A stretch of 64,000 nt of DNA. Source: Oligoflexus tunisiensis. Its GTDB lineage: Bacteria > Bdellovibrionota_B > Oligoflexia > Oligoflexales > Oligoflexaceae. The number at the start of each line of letters is the position of its first letter. Positions within the stretch are counted from its first letter, which is position 1. The stretch is from assembly GCF_001748245.1 (NCBI RefSeq), contig NZ_BDFO01000001.1, forward strand, positions 2,316,471 to 2,380,470. The letters run 5' to 3'. The position numbers were made by a program, and so were the translations under genes. The notes beneath the pieces were generated by a model that had not been told where the DNA came from, ran no database searches, and was given only the letters and a program-made list of their open reading frames with translations. Positions 41,499 to 50,470 of this stretch are shown here, piece after piece.

Positions 41499-42823
41499 GC
41501 GGGACCCTCCTTATCCTGCGATTGGCCCAGGTCCTGCTGCAGGGTCAGAATCTGCCGTCGCACCAGCTGGTAGACGACGAGGCTGAGGGCGAGGTAAATC
41601 ACCAGATAAAGGATAAAGGTATAAATGATCCCAGGCCGCGGCGTGAGGGCATCCGCGGTTTTCAAATAGCCATAGATCACCCAGGGCTGACGTCCCACTT
41701 CCGTCACCACCCAGCCGGCTTCGATGGCGATCAAACCGAGGGGTGACATCAGCACGAGGGCTTTCAACCAAAGCGGTTTTAAGAAGTTCTCCGGTCTTTT
41801 CCACAGCCAGAAAAGCCCCAGTGCCCCCGCCAGAGCCATGAGCGTTCCGATCCCGACCATGATCTGAAACGCGATGTGCGTGATCACGACCGGTGGCCAG
41901 AGCTCGCGTGGAAAATCCTTGAGCCCTTTCACCTCGGCGTCGAAGTCACCGAAGGCCAGAAAACTTAAAGCCTTCGGAATGGCAATCGCATAATCCGTGC
42001 GTCCGCCTTCCTCATCCGGCAGGCCGCCGATGAGCAGCGGGGCTCCTTTTTCCGTTTCGAAGTGTCCTTCCATGGCCGCAAGCTTAATCGGCTGTCTCTC
42101 GGCCACACTCTTGGCTGCAAGGTCACCACTGATCGGCTGAATCAGAGCGGCCACGGCCCCTACGAAAAAGGCTATTTTCATCGCCTCCCGATGCACCGGA
42201 TGCTGCAGACGCAAATAGAGGAGCGCATGCACGCCGGCAAAGGCAAATCCAACGGCCTGGAAGGAGGCGATGATCATGTGCACGCCCTGCTCCAGAGCGG
42301 CGTCATTGAACATCGCGGCCCAGGGATCGATATTGATGGGCTGCCCGTTGTTCCAGTCGAAACCTGCGGGACTGTTCATCCAGCCGTTGGCACAGATCAC
42401 AAAAAATCCGGAGGCCACTCCGGATACACCCACCATCACACCGCTGAGCCAGTGGCTGCGTTCCGGCAGGCGCTTCCAGCCGTAAAGGAAGATTCCGATG
42501 AAGATGGCTTCCAGAAAAAAGGCAGCCCCTTCCCAGGAAAAGGGCATACCGATAATCGGCCCGGCATGAATCATGAATCCTGGCCAGAGAAGTCCCAGTT
42601 CAAAGGACAGTGCCGTTCCCGAGACAGCCCCGACGGCGAAAAAAATCGCCACGGTTTTGGACCAGGCCTTGGTCAGAACCCGAAACTCGGAGCGACGGGT
42701 TTTAAGATAACGATGATGGGCAATCGACATCAGAAAAGGCATGGCTATGCCCACCGCTGCGAACACGATGTGAAAGCCAAGGCTGAGAGCCATCTGGAAA
42801 CGCGCTGCGAGAAGATCGGTCAT
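41495..42823 (-). CDS. cydA: Cytochrome bd ubiquinol oxidase subunit I
   Basis: 442-aa haem-bearing subunit that oxidises quinol and reduces O2. Haem ligands are identifiable: His in LSLGFHIVFAAVG (b595), His in SFQAVGFAFAGVHALLY and Met in ITHIAFQIMVGIG (b558). The Q-loop begins LAAMEGHFETEKGAPLLIGG but is short, and total length is below that of long-loop enterobacterial CydA (about 520), so this is the short-Q-loop/CIO-like class. GRQPWVIYGY is conserved. Such oxidases have high oxygen affinity and often tolerate cyanide or sulphide. AGGAAG precedes the ATG. Confidence 0.95.
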   Translation of the reverse strand: MTDLLAARFQMALSLGFHIVFAAVGIAMPFLMSIAHHRYLKTRRSEFRVLTKAWSKTVAIFFAVGAVSGTALSFELGLLWPGFMIHAGPIIGMPFSWEGAAFFLEAIFIGIFLYGWKRLPERSHWLSGVMVGVSGVASGFFVICANGWMNSPAGFDWNNGQPINIDPWAAMFNDAALEQGVHMIIASFQAVGFAFAGVHALLYLRLQHPVHREAMKIAFFVGAVAALIQPISGDLAAKSVAERQPIKLAAMEGHFETEKGAPLLIGGLPDEEGGRTDYAIAIPKALSFLAFGDFDAEVKGLKDFPRELWPPVVITHIAFQIMVGIGTLMALAGALGLFWLWKRPENFLKPLWLKALVLMSPLGLIAIEAGWVVTEVGRQPWVIYGYLKTADALTPRPGIIYTFILYLVIYLALSLVVYQLVRRQILTLQQDLGQSQDKEGPA

Positions 42824-42843
42824 GCTTCCTCCAGGAAGAGCAC

Positions 42844-43806
42844 CTAACGCGATTTCGATTTCCTTTTCGCCTTCGGTGTCGGCTTGTTGTTTCTGGCCGC
42901 AGCCTGCGCTGGAGCCCTGGCCACCTGCACTGCAGGCTTCACCCGTTCCGCGATGAACTTCTCAATGCGTAGGTGGATGAATTCCGGTAATTCCAAGGGC
43001 CCGATATGACTTCCGGTGGGCAGGGTCAGAAGTTCAGCATCGGGAATGCCTTGATGCAATTTCAAACAGATCGGATAGGGCGTGAAGCGATCCTTGTCGC
43101 CCGCGACGACCAGCACCGGAACCTTGATTTCCGGCAAAAGGTCTTCCGCCGAGTGACGGGTGGCTCCTTCCAAAGCAGCGAGATAAACCAGAGGCTGCAT
43201 CGCACCCACATCCTCGAAATAAACGCGGAAATCGTGCCGGCGCGTCAGCCACGGGTTCACCTCAAAAAGCACCGCATAGAGATACGTGATCTCCGAGTCG
43301 AGCAGGGGACGCCAGAGCTTTTGAATATACTGATCCCATTTGATGAAGGCTTTTTTCAGCCAGGGCAGGGCCATGGCGAAGACGGGGTTGCCGTGGACAT
43401 GCCGCAGCGCTTCACCAAAGGGACCATTGATTAAAATAAGTGCCTCAAAGGCTTCTTTTCTTTGCCGATAGCATTCCAGGACGACCTGAACGCCCATGCT
43501 GTGACCCACCAGAAGGATCGGGCCTTGGACATCGAGATACTCCAGCAGCTCATTGATATCCTGAGCAAAGCGTTCCACGGTCATCGTTTCCAGATTCTGC
43601 GGGATCGCGGATTCGCCATGCCCTCGATACTGACTATGAATGATGCGGTAGTGCTGGGAAAAATGCGGGATGAAATACTTCCAGATATAACCTGTGCAGG
43701 CCACGCCATCACACAGAACCAGCGTCATAGGCCCCTGGCCGATACTTTGATACCAAATGTCCGTAGCGTCCGAGCTGGTAAAAAAGCCTGTTTCCCTGGC
43801 TGGCAT
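42844..43806 (-). CDS. Alpha/beta hydrolase
   Basis: 320 aa from ATG 43806, chosen for AGGAG five bases upstream. Cytoplasmic, no signal. The nucleophile elbow is LLVGHSMGVQVVLE (Ser in GHSMG), the acid is in VLVVAGDKDRFTP and the His in PTGSHIGPLELPEF. The oxyanion region LVLCDGVACTGYIW precedes. The C-terminal 30 residues are rich in Lys, Arg, Pro and Ala (NNKPTPKAKRKSKSR), an unusual basic tail that could bind membranes or nucleic acid. It lies 21 bases upstream of cydA on the same strand and may share its transcript. Substrate unknown. Confidence 0.85.
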   Translation of the reverse strand: MPARETGFFTSSDATDIWYQSIGQGPMTLVLCDGVACTGYIWKYFIPHFSQHYRIIHSQYRGHGESAIPQNLETMTVERFAQDINELLEYLDVQGPILLVGHSMGVQVVLECYRQRKEAFEALILINGPFGEALRHVHGNPVFAMALPWLKKAFIKWDQYIQKLWRPLLDSEITYLYAVLFEVNPWLTRRHDFRVYFEDVGAMQPLVYLAALEGATRHSAEDLLPEIKVPVLVVAGDKDRFTPYPICLKLHQGIPDAELLTLPTGSHIGPLELPEFIHLRIEKFIAERVKPAVQVARAPAQAAARNNKPTPKAKRKSKSR

Positions 43807-44002
43807 GCTGGCTCCTGTGGGGAACATGAATCCAAGAATGATCGTCGATTATAGTGGCATGAAAGCGCGCCATCCGAAAAGTCCTATGTTGAACTTCAGC
43901 GCGGCCTGGGCTTCCTGCTTGCATGAAACTTGGCAACTCAAATGGAAAGCCGTATAACGGGAACATAATCAACAGAGTTCAAGGACCTTGAGGCTTTTTG
44001 AC

Positions 44003-44848
44003 GTGAAATTCCATGAGCAGTTGTTCAGGTGCTGGCTCGGCGCAAGTCTGGGCTTGACCGCGACAGGAGTCGGGGCCTCGGTGCCTGGCCATCCCCACAA
44101 CCTGGTACATTTTGATATAGCCTTTCGAAAGGATTCGGATGCCGCCCTCAGGCTCATCAGTACCTTTGAAGGTGTGTTCCGGCCCATGGGTATGCAGGTT
44201 GTGGTGGAATATTTTCCCTGGCGGCGCGGAATTGAGGAGCTGAAAAACAAGCGCCTCGATGGAAGCATTGGTCGGGTCGATGATCTGGTGACCCTGCATG
44301 GCGTTCAGGATTATGTCCGCCTCGATGTTCCTCTCCTGTATGCGACCCTTGCCCTTTGGTGCAACAAGGATGCACGGCGCATGAAAGCGTTGAAACAGCC
44401 GCGGGTCGCCTATTTGGAGAGCAGTATGCTGGCCTCACGGGTGGTCCAGCACATTCAGGATAAAAGCGTTCAGGTGTCCCCTGTTCATAGCTATCGCAAT
44501 ATGCTGGTCATGATGCAGAGGGATCGCATGGACTGTCTGCTGGCCAGCGCGGCGCGACTGGAGGTTGAATCCCCCGATTTGAAGCAGTTTCCGGGCATTT
44601 TTCGGCATAATCTGGTCACGATGCCTGCTTATGTCTGGCTTGCAAAAAAGCATGAAAGCACGAAGTCGGTGCTGGAAAAGGAACTGCGGCAGCTCGTGGC
44701 GGAGAAGGAATGGAAAAGGAACTATTTTGAAGAGACCGCCCGCTGTGGGGGGCAATTCGAACAACTTTGTCCTGACGGGCGGATCTTCACCCGTCAGCTG
44801 AAGGTCAATGAGGAAATCATGGCGCCCGCAGGCGCCTCAAGTCCTTAA
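44003..44848 (+). CDS. Periplasmic binding-protein-like (SBP_bac_3 fold) protein
   Basis: 281 aa from GTG 44003 (GAGG nine bases upstream; TTG 43988 is the alternative). A Sec signal peptide follows (CWLGASLGLTATGVGASV). The mature protein has the pattern of family 3 solute-binding proteins: HFDIAFRKDSDAALRLISTF at the N-terminus, PMGMQVVVEYFPWRRGIEEL and RLDGSIGRVDDL. The F-P-W-x-R-x-x-x-x-L motif is frequent in stand-alone periplasmic members that are not linked to ABC permeases. No transporter genes adjoin. The ligand is unknown; the last three Cys suggest a disulphide. It overlaps the convergent protease gene by four bases. Confidence 0.72.
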   Translation: MKFHEQLFRCWLGASLGLTATGVGASVPGHPHNLVHFDIAFRKDSDAALRLISTFEGVFRPMGMQVVVEYFPWRRGIEELKNKRLDGSIGRVDDLVTLHGVQDYVRLDVPLLYATLALWCNKDARRMKALKQPRVAYLESSMLASRVVQHIQDKSVQVSPVHSYRNMLVMMQRDRMDCLLASAARLEVESPDLKQFPGIFRHNLVTMPAYVWLAKKHESTKSVLEKELRQLVAEKEWKRNYFEETARCGGQFEQLCPDGRIFTRQLKVNEEIMAPAGASSP

Positions 44849-45543
44849 AGGACGCGGGACGCGGCGCGAATGCCGGAAATCGTCCAGCCGCTGTTTGTGC
44901 CGCCTGAGTAGCTGCAGCCGCCCAGGGTGTGCACGCCCACAAGCTGGCCGCTCGAATTCAGAATGCCCGATCCGGAACTTCCACCGAGCGTATCAAGACC
45001 CGCATAGTAAATGCGGGAACCGCTGGCGCTGCCCGAGAGTCTGCCAAACGCCACCGACTTGGGGCGGGCGGCGGGATGCTGAATGATGGTCAGGGTGCTC
45101 GTCGCCGACGTGCTGATCGGAGTCGGGGCCACGCCGGGATCCGAGTTCAATTGGATCAGCGCAAAGTCGGGTGACATGCTCGATTCAATGAAAGTGCCGC
45201 GCACGGTCCGCACCGGACCATCGGCATTGGCTTCATAGTTGAATTCCACCGAAGCGCTCGCGCCTCTGTTTCCGCAGTGACCCGCGGTTAGAAAAAGGTT
45301 TTTGTAGGAGCCCACGGTCCCGATATAGGTGCCCGTGCAGTTGCGATTCAAGCGACCCACGGATTCTTCGCGTGTCTGCACATGGGAAACGCTGCCACGG
45401 TAACTGTTGATGGCGACAAAGTCCTCAGTCTGGCCACAGATGGATTTGACTTCACTCACCTCGGTGGTGCCGTCTCCGCAGCCATTCATAACTGTCCAGC
45501 CAGTCAAAATTAGAGCCAGGCAAAATCTCTTTTCTTTTAGCAT
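44845..45543 (-). CDS. Trypsin-like serine protease lipoprotein
   Basis: 232 aa with signal peptide and V-M-N-G-C (Cys22) as lipobox. The catalytic triad of family S1 is intact: His in FLTAGHCGNRG, Asp in MSPDFALIQL and Ser in LGGSSGSGILNS; an even pattern of Cys (CGQ, CTGTY, GHC, GGCSYSGG) suggests disulphides. It resembles short secreted S1 proteases of predatory and soil bacteria, and no pro-domain of any length is visible. Cell-surface protein degradation is the likely role. Confidence 0.88.
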   Translation of the reverse strand: MLKEKRFCLALILTGWTVMNGCGDGTTEVSEVKSICGQTEDFVAINSYRGSVSHVQTREESVGRLNRNCTGTYIGTVGSYKNLFLTAGHCGNRGASASVEFNYEANADGPVRTVRGTFIESSMSPDFALIQLNSDPGVAPTPISTSATSTLTIIQHPAARPKSVAFGRLSGSASGSRIYYAGLDTLGGSSGSGILNSSGQLVGVHTLGGCSYSGGTNSGWTISGIRAASRVL

Positions 45544-45753
45544 CTTAATTCTCCGCTAAGGTCGCTTTGATTTAATATTAAATGGCTATTACAGGAAATT
45601 GCCTAGCAACATTCACTAAAACTAAACGACAGTGTGAAAGATGCTGGTTGGAATTGGCCATTCCGACTTTTAGCCATGAGTTCGGAAACTTCCCGTTTGG
45701 TCTCAGGGCATCTTTGTTCGGAGATGAAATTTTCTGAGTTGCAAGTTTGGCCA

Positions 45754-46218
45754 TTATGCGGCTGAGCGTTGGACCTGATCGCGCAGGGCCTCATGCATGG
45801 CTTGAAACCGTTGTCCCAACAGGCGATGGAACCATCCGAGCAGACGGCAGGCGGCGAGCCCGTGGATTTTTTCGGTTTGTACGATACGGCATTGCCCTGG
45901 CTTCAGGTCCTCGATGACAAACGAATGCCGGGCACTATAGAGCCAGCTGAGAGTCGCCTTGTAATCCCAGGCCAGAACCTGATTCTCATGATCTGTCTGC
46001 GCCACGCGACAGGACAAAGGCAGGCGGGGGCCGAGTCCCATGAAGAAATAAACCTGGATGGGCGCACCCACCTGAGCCTGGCCTTCGATGCGGGTGATGT
46101 AAGGATTCCATTCCGGATAGCGCGCCCACTGCATCAGGGTCGCAAAAACCTCCCTGCCGGCAGCCGGGATAATGAAAGACTCCTGCACTTCCGTTTGAAA
46201 CATGCTGGTCTGCGCCAT
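45754..46218 (-). CDS. SRPBCC (START-like) family protein
   Basis: 154-aa cytoplasmic helix-grip protein; AGGAGG is eight bases before the ATG. Typical elements: FIIPAAGREVFATLMQWARY with PEWNPYITRIEGQ at the N-terminus, central strands and the long C-terminal helix LLGQRFQAMHEALRDQVQ. These proteins bind hydrophobic ligands; no more can be said. It is divergent from the MreB-like gene, with 185 bases between. Confidence 0.88.
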   Translation of the reverse strand: MAQTSMFQTEVQESFIIPAAGREVFATLMQWARYPEWNPYITRIEGQAQVGAPIQVYFFMGLGPRLPLSCRVAQTDHENQVLAWDYKATLSWLYSARHSFVIEDLKPGQCRIVQTEKIHGLAACRLLGWFHRLLGQRFQAMHEALRDQVQRSAA

Positions 46219-46403
46219 GGCTCAATCCTCCTCATCATGATGCTATCACAAGCCGGTTTCTGGCAGAAAGGCACGCCAGGCCCGGAGCCATGTTAAACTT
46301 CCGATAGGGGAGGAATCCCAGCCCGGACCCTTGAATTTCACTGGACAGGTCTGGGGATTGATGGTCCGATTCCCCCGGTGTGCTTCATTGCGGAGGGAAC
46401 ACC

Positions 46404-47375
46404 ATGGTATGTCGACTGGCAATGGATCTCGGAACAGCCAAAACCATCATTGCAGATGAAAGCCATGGCATTCTCTGCAAGCAGCCCAGCCTTGTGGGCT
46501 TCGATAAGCGGACCCGCAAACCGCTGGCCGTGGGACGCGAAGCGGCCCGTTTGTTCGGACGCACACCGCATTCGATCGTGATCACCCGTCCCCTGAAGGA
46601 GGGGCGCGTGCATGATTTCGAAGCGGCCGCCATGATGCTGAAGACTTTTCTGGAACAGCTCGGGCTGCGACCCAAAAATGTGCAGCTGGTGGTCGGGGTG
46701 CCGCTCGGCCTTTCCGCAGCTGAAAAGCTGGCCTTGCGCCATCTCCTGCGCGATCTGGGCCTGCGCAGCGTGCACCTTGTCGAGGAACATATCGCCAGTG
46801 CCGCAGCGGAAAGCCTGAATCTGATGCAGGAATGCGCCGGTGTCATCATCGATGTCGGAGCCGGTCTCACGGAACTGGCGCTGCTGGGTTCAGGAACCAT
46901 TCTCGCGGCGCGCACCCTCTCCTGGTCCGGCGATCGCCTGACGGAAGAAATTGAACGCATCCTGGTGCAGCAGTATGCTCTGCGCCCCTGTCGCAACATT
47001 GTCGAGTCTGTGCAGTGGCGGCTTTTACATCCTGAACAGGATCCTGGACCGTGGATTTACCGAGGATTTCATCTGCAGCTGAAACGTGCGGTGGGTTTTA
47101 CTCTCAACAAAAATGATTTCCTGGGTCTTTTGCCGGCTTTCTGTGAGGACGTGTATCAGGGACTTCTCGGTATTTTGGAAGAGGCCGGTCGTGCCCTTCA
47201 TGATCCGCAGCTGTACGATGGAGGGCTGACGCTGACCGGTTCCGCCCTGCCTCTGGAGCTTCTTGCCCGAAACCTGGAAACCCGTACCGGACTGCCTGTG
47301 AATATCTCGGCGCGACCTGATGAAAGCGTCGCGCATGGGCTGCGGAGCATGTTGAGTTTTGCGGATCTCTTTTAA
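46404..47375 (+). CDS. Divergent MreB/actin-like ATPase
   Basis: 323 aa from ATG 46404 with GGAGGG six bases upstream. Actin-fold landmarks are in MreB order: phosphate-1 LAMDLGTAKTIIAD, then PSLVGFDKRTRKPLAVGREA and ITRPLKEGRVHDFEAA, phosphate-2 IIDVGAGLTELALLG (MreB usually GGGTTE) and adenosine motif LTGSALPLELLARNL. The C-terminus is shortened and the interface residues differ from canonical MreB. No mreC or mreD is beside it. It is therefore probably an extra MreB paralogue with a specialised role, not the main shape gene. Filament formation is inferred from family only. Confidence 0.8.
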   Translation: MVCRLAMDLGTAKTIIADESHGILCKQPSLVGFDKRTRKPLAVGREAARLFGRTPHSIVITRPLKEGRVHDFEAAAMMLKTFLEQLGLRPKNVQLVVGVPLGLSAAEKLALRHLLRDLGLRSVHLVEEHIASAAAESLNLMQECAGVIIDVGAGLTELALLGSGTILAARTLSWSGDRLTEEIERILVQQYALRPCRNIVESVQWRLLHPEQDPGPWIYRGFHLQLKRAVGFTLNKNDFLGLLPAFCEDVYQGLLGILEEAGRALHDPQLYDGGLTLTGSALPLELLARNLETRTGLPVNISARPDESVAHGLRSMLSFADLF

Positions 47376-48595
47376 AGAGGACCCTGGCGATTTTTGCGTT
47401 CGGTGCGAACCCAGGTCGCCGGCGCCCGCTTGAGCCAGAGTCCCGCCTTCCACGCCGCATAAAAAGGGGCGATGAAGAAGAGTTTGAAATAGCTCCGGGG
47501 GATGTCCATAACAACAAAGGGCATGGTCAGATAAATGGCAAAATTGAGCAGCTGCCCGATGGCCAGACCCAGACAGATCCCCTGTATCCCTTCGATAAGC
47601 TCCGTGGACTCGGTCTGATAAAACAGGATGGCGATGCCGAGCGTCAGCAGAAGGCGCAGAGCAAAGCCGGCCAGCGGCGGCATATTCAGATCGCTCCAGT
47701 AAGTAAATCGGCGACCCAAAGGCCAGCGGCTTCGGAGAATGGTCCGGCCAAAGGTTTTACGCAGCTGCTTGCGGCCATGTTCCCAGCGCAGACGCTGTGA
47801 GGCGACGGCGGCGGGATTGTTATCGATCATCTCTCCGTAAACTTTGACTTCCGGAACAAAGAAAACCCGCTCGCCTCTCATGCGCAAATGCCAGCTGAAT
47901 TCCAAATCCTCGGCGAGGCCATAAGCCTGCCAGGGACAGCGCTGCAGCCCGTTCCAGGAGAAGGCCATGCCGTTGCCTCGCAGCGCGGAACCAAGGCCCA
48001 GCGTATCCTGTCCCAAAAGCCAAAGCCCATTGAAATGCGCAAAGCCCAGCCGCATCATCTGCGTGCGCCAGCTATCGTTGCTGTTGGACACGGTGTAATA
48101 CGCCTGCAGCCAGTCCTGTCCACTCTGCAGGCGGCGATCGAAGGCCTTCAAGAGATCGGCATCGACAGTGGTGTCGGCGTCGATGATCACGACGGCATCG
48201 GGTTGGTGTTCGCGTTTTTGCAGGGTTTCCAGGGCGTATTCGAGCGCGAAGCCTTTGCTTTTCTTTGTGTCATGAAAACGCTCCAGAACCTCCGCGCCTT
48301 CGTTTCGAGCCACGTTTGCTGTCTGATCCTGGCAGTTGTCGGCAATCACCAGAATTTCAAACTGCTGACGCGGATAGTCGAGGGCGCGCAGACTGCGGAC
48401 CGTGGTGGCGATGCTGCCTTCCTCGTTGTGAGCCGGCACGAGGATGACAAAGTTAGTGATCGGCTCGCCCTGGGCCCCCTTGGCCTTGTCCAGGCGCCGC
48501 ACCGCAGTATCCCAAATGCGGAACATAAGCCAGCTGAAGGGCAGAGTGATGGCCTGTCCGATGATCTGCAGTGCAAGCAGGGCGATAGGCAGCAT
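47372..48595 (-). CDS. Membrane glycosyltransferase family 2 with QxxRW motif
   Basis: 407 aa. An N-terminal membrane segment (about 1-25) precedes a GT-A domain: VILVPAHNEEGSI, the DxD-type VVIIDADTTVDADL, the catalytic GLAEDLEFSWHL (ED in TED position) and SQRLRWEHGRKQ, matching the Q-x2-R-W of processive synthases. Three or four membrane helices follow (about 300-375). This layout is that of small polysaccharide synthases (beta-linked glucan or aminosugar type), though non-processive relatives exist. Its start is nine bases after the GH44 stop, so it belongs to that operon. Its last four bases overlap the MreB-like gene end. Confidence 0.85.
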   Translation of the reverse strand: MLPIALLALQIIGQAITLPFSWLMFRIWDTAVRRLDKAKGAQGEPITNFVILVPAHNEEGSIATTVRSLRALDYPRQQFEILVIADNCQDQTANVARNEGAEVLERFHDTKKSKGFALEYALETLQKREHQPDAVVIIDADTTVDADLLKAFDRRLQSGQDWLQAYYTVSNSNDSWRTQMMRLGFAHFNGLWLLGQDTLGLGSALRGNGMAFSWNGLQRCPWQAYGLAEDLEFSWHLRMRGERVFFVPEVKVYGEMIDNNPAAVASQRLRWEHGRKQLRKTFGRTILRSRWPLGRRFTYWSDLNMPPLAGFALRLLLTLGIAILFYQTESTELIEGIQGICLGLAIGQLLNFAIYLTMPFVVMDIPRSYFKLFFIAPFYAAWKAGLWLKRAPATWVRTERKNRQGPL

Positions 48596-48604
48596 GAACG
48601 ATCC

Positions 48605-50194
48605 TCAGTAGGCAAGCTCGAGAAGGTGCATGCTTAAAGGCTGCATGCTGATGGAAACCTCGGGTCCCGGTTTGAGCTTGCGATTTTCTCCTTTAATTTT
48701 GCCATCATTGCTGGGAGAAAAATAACTGAAAAGTCGCAAACCCTTGGGTGATGCCCAGGGCTTGAGATCCAGCTTCAGGGTTTGCTTTTGATCCACATGC
48801 TTGTTGAGCAGAACGAAGGTCACGCGGCGGGACTTGCTGTGTCTTGCCGCAAAAACCGAGACATGCTCCTGACTATTCACGGTGTTGTCGATCCATTCGT
48901 CACCAAAGGTCGACCCCTTGCCATCGTAGTTGCGAAACAGAAGGAAGGCATAACGGTGGGTGCCGTCGCGTTTGGGGAAGTCCCAGTACTGAGCGGCATG
49001 CAGCCCTGTGCGAGCGAAAATGCCGAGGATTTCAGCCTGAGCGATGGCGCCGGCGATGTCGTATTCCGAACGGAAGTTATATTCCCCGATCGAAACCTTT
49101 ACGTCCGGTCGCAGACGTTTGGCCAGAGCCTGCAGTCGTGGGATGAACTGTATTTTTTCATCGATCCAGCTCTGGTCCTTATACTGCGGATCCCAGAGGG
49201 AACGTGTGGAATTCAGAAGGGCCTGGCGCCGGGCCGGGGTCCTGTCGTCACCGGAGGGCCAGCGATCCATTTCCGGGTAATAGTGCACATCGAGCTGATC
49301 GAGGAGTGAAATCTTCAGCTCCTTTTCCTTTTTCTTCAGCTGATCCAGAAACCATTCGAGGAAAGGTTGATCGCCGTGCGCCTTTCGATCCATCTGCCGC
49401 TTGCCACCGCTGTGCGGTCCTTCGATATCCCAGGCGGAATACTGCATTTCCATCCAGCCCCAGGCGGCCGGCCCGACGATGACCGCAGCCGGATCGGCCT
49501 TGCGCACGGCCTGAGCGAAGCTGATATAGCGGGCGAGGTAGGTATCATAGCGCAGGGGTTCATGCACCACATCACGGTGGGTGCTGTTCCAAAGCATGGG
49601 CTCGTTATCCATGATGTAATAGTGGGGATAGGGCCCGAACTGGGTTTTCAGTTCCTTCACCCACCCAGCGACAAATTCCGGGCTGTTGGGAATGCTCGTG
49701 AGTTTGGGATCAGCCTTCAATTTTTTTCCATCCGGACTGATGCCATTGCCGGCATCTCCATCGAAGCGCTCCTGGGCGGGAAACAGGGAGCGTGGGAAAC
49801 TCATCGACTTGCCGTCCTTGGCGATCCAGGGAAGCATGGGCAGCGTGATATACGAGGCCACCTTTCGTTTCACATTTTCCGCCATGAAGCGCGGAATCAT
49901 TTTGGGTTTGTCGGCGGCATAGTTGTGAAAGAACCAGTCCTGAGCGGCGTTCCAGGCATCGATTTTATAGTTGAAGCGGCTGCTGGTATTCCCACCCCAG
50001 CGGTAGTTGGTGGGCTGCATCTCCCAGATCTGTTCGTTGTCCCTGTCCTCATGCATGTAAGTGCCGAAACCATAGATCTCGGGACTGATCCGCCGCGGCT
50101 GGGCCGGAATCTTGAAACGAACCGATTCAGCGGCCTGAGCCAGGTTGGTGCAAAACAGCAAAAACAGCCAGACGCCAGGACTTTGTCGCAGCAT
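48605..50194 (-). CDS. Glycoside hydrolase family 44, secreted
   Basis: 529 aa with Sec signal peptide (cut near residue 22, LAQAAES). GH44 enzymes are retaining endo-beta-1,4-glucanases/xyloglucanases. The family pattern is clear: RRISPEIYGFGTYMHE, the RWGGNTSSRFNYK region, the acid/base strand YYIMDNEPMLWNSTHRD (Glu of DNEP) and the nucleophile strand VSIGEYNFRSEYD. A beta-sandwich C-terminal part (about 440-529) is normal. No carbohydrate-binding or dockerin module. It lies between a small membrane protein gene and a GT2 on one transcript, which suggests a role with polysaccharide synthesis as well as or instead of foraging. Confidence 0.9.
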   Translation of the reverse strand: MLRQSPGVWLFLLFCTNLAQAAESVRFKIPAQPRRISPEIYGFGTYMHEDRDNEQIWEMQPTNYRWGGNTSSRFNYKIDAWNAAQDWFFHNYAADKPKMIPRFMAENVKRKVASYITLPMLPWIAKDGKSMSFPRSLFPAQERFDGDAGNGISPDGKKLKADPKLTSIPNSPEFVAGWVKELKTQFGPYPHYYIMDNEPMLWNSTHRDVVHEPLRYDTYLARYISFAQAVRKADPAAVIVGPAAWGWMEMQYSAWDIEGPHSGGKRQMDRKAHGDQPFLEWFLDQLKKKEKELKISLLDQLDVHYYPEMDRWPSGDDRTPARRQALLNSTRSLWDPQYKDQSWIDEKIQFIPRLQALAKRLRPDVKVSIGEYNFRSEYDIAGAIAQAEILGIFARTGLHAAQYWDFPKRDGTHRYAFLLFRNYDGKGSTFGDEWIDNTVNSQEHVSVFAARHSKSRRVTFVLLNKHVDQKQTLKLDLKPWASPKGLRLFSYFSPSNDGKIKGENRKLKPGPEVSISMQPLSMHLLELAY

Positions 50195-50218
50195 GATGGA
50201 CCTCGTGCAGTTGAAAAT

Positions 50219-50470
50219 TCAGGAGCGTTCCTTCAGGATAACACGGGACAGTGACCAGACGCTGATCAAAGCCCAGATGCCTTCGAGCAGGATAAAGCCG
50301 ATCTGATTGTTCACGACCGCAGTCACGGTCAGTGCCGATGAACCCAGAAGGTTCATCAAAAGATTGGTCTTCTTATAGGCGCCCTCGCGAGCGATGGCCT
50401 GCAGGGCATAGGCCGACAGGAGGAGAGCGGCTCCCACCAGGGATAAAATTTGGTCCCAACTCATAACCAT
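50219..50470 (-). CDS. CBU_0592 family small membrane protein
   Basis: 83 aa with three short hydrophobic segments (about 7-27, 35-55, 58-78). The pattern ILSLVGAALLLSAYALQA, then N-L-x-G-S-x-x-L and IGFILLEGIWALISVWSL is that of the CBU_0592-like proteins found beside varied genes. Function unknown. Its start overlaps the end of the phosphorylase gene by ten bases and the GH44 gene starts 24 bases later, so the operon runs phosphorylase, this gene, GH44, GT2. Confidence 0.8.
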   Translation of the reverse strand: MVMSWDQILSLVGAALLLSAYALQAIAREGAYKKTNLLMNLLGSSALTVTAVVNNQIGFILLEGIWALISVWSLSRVILKERS

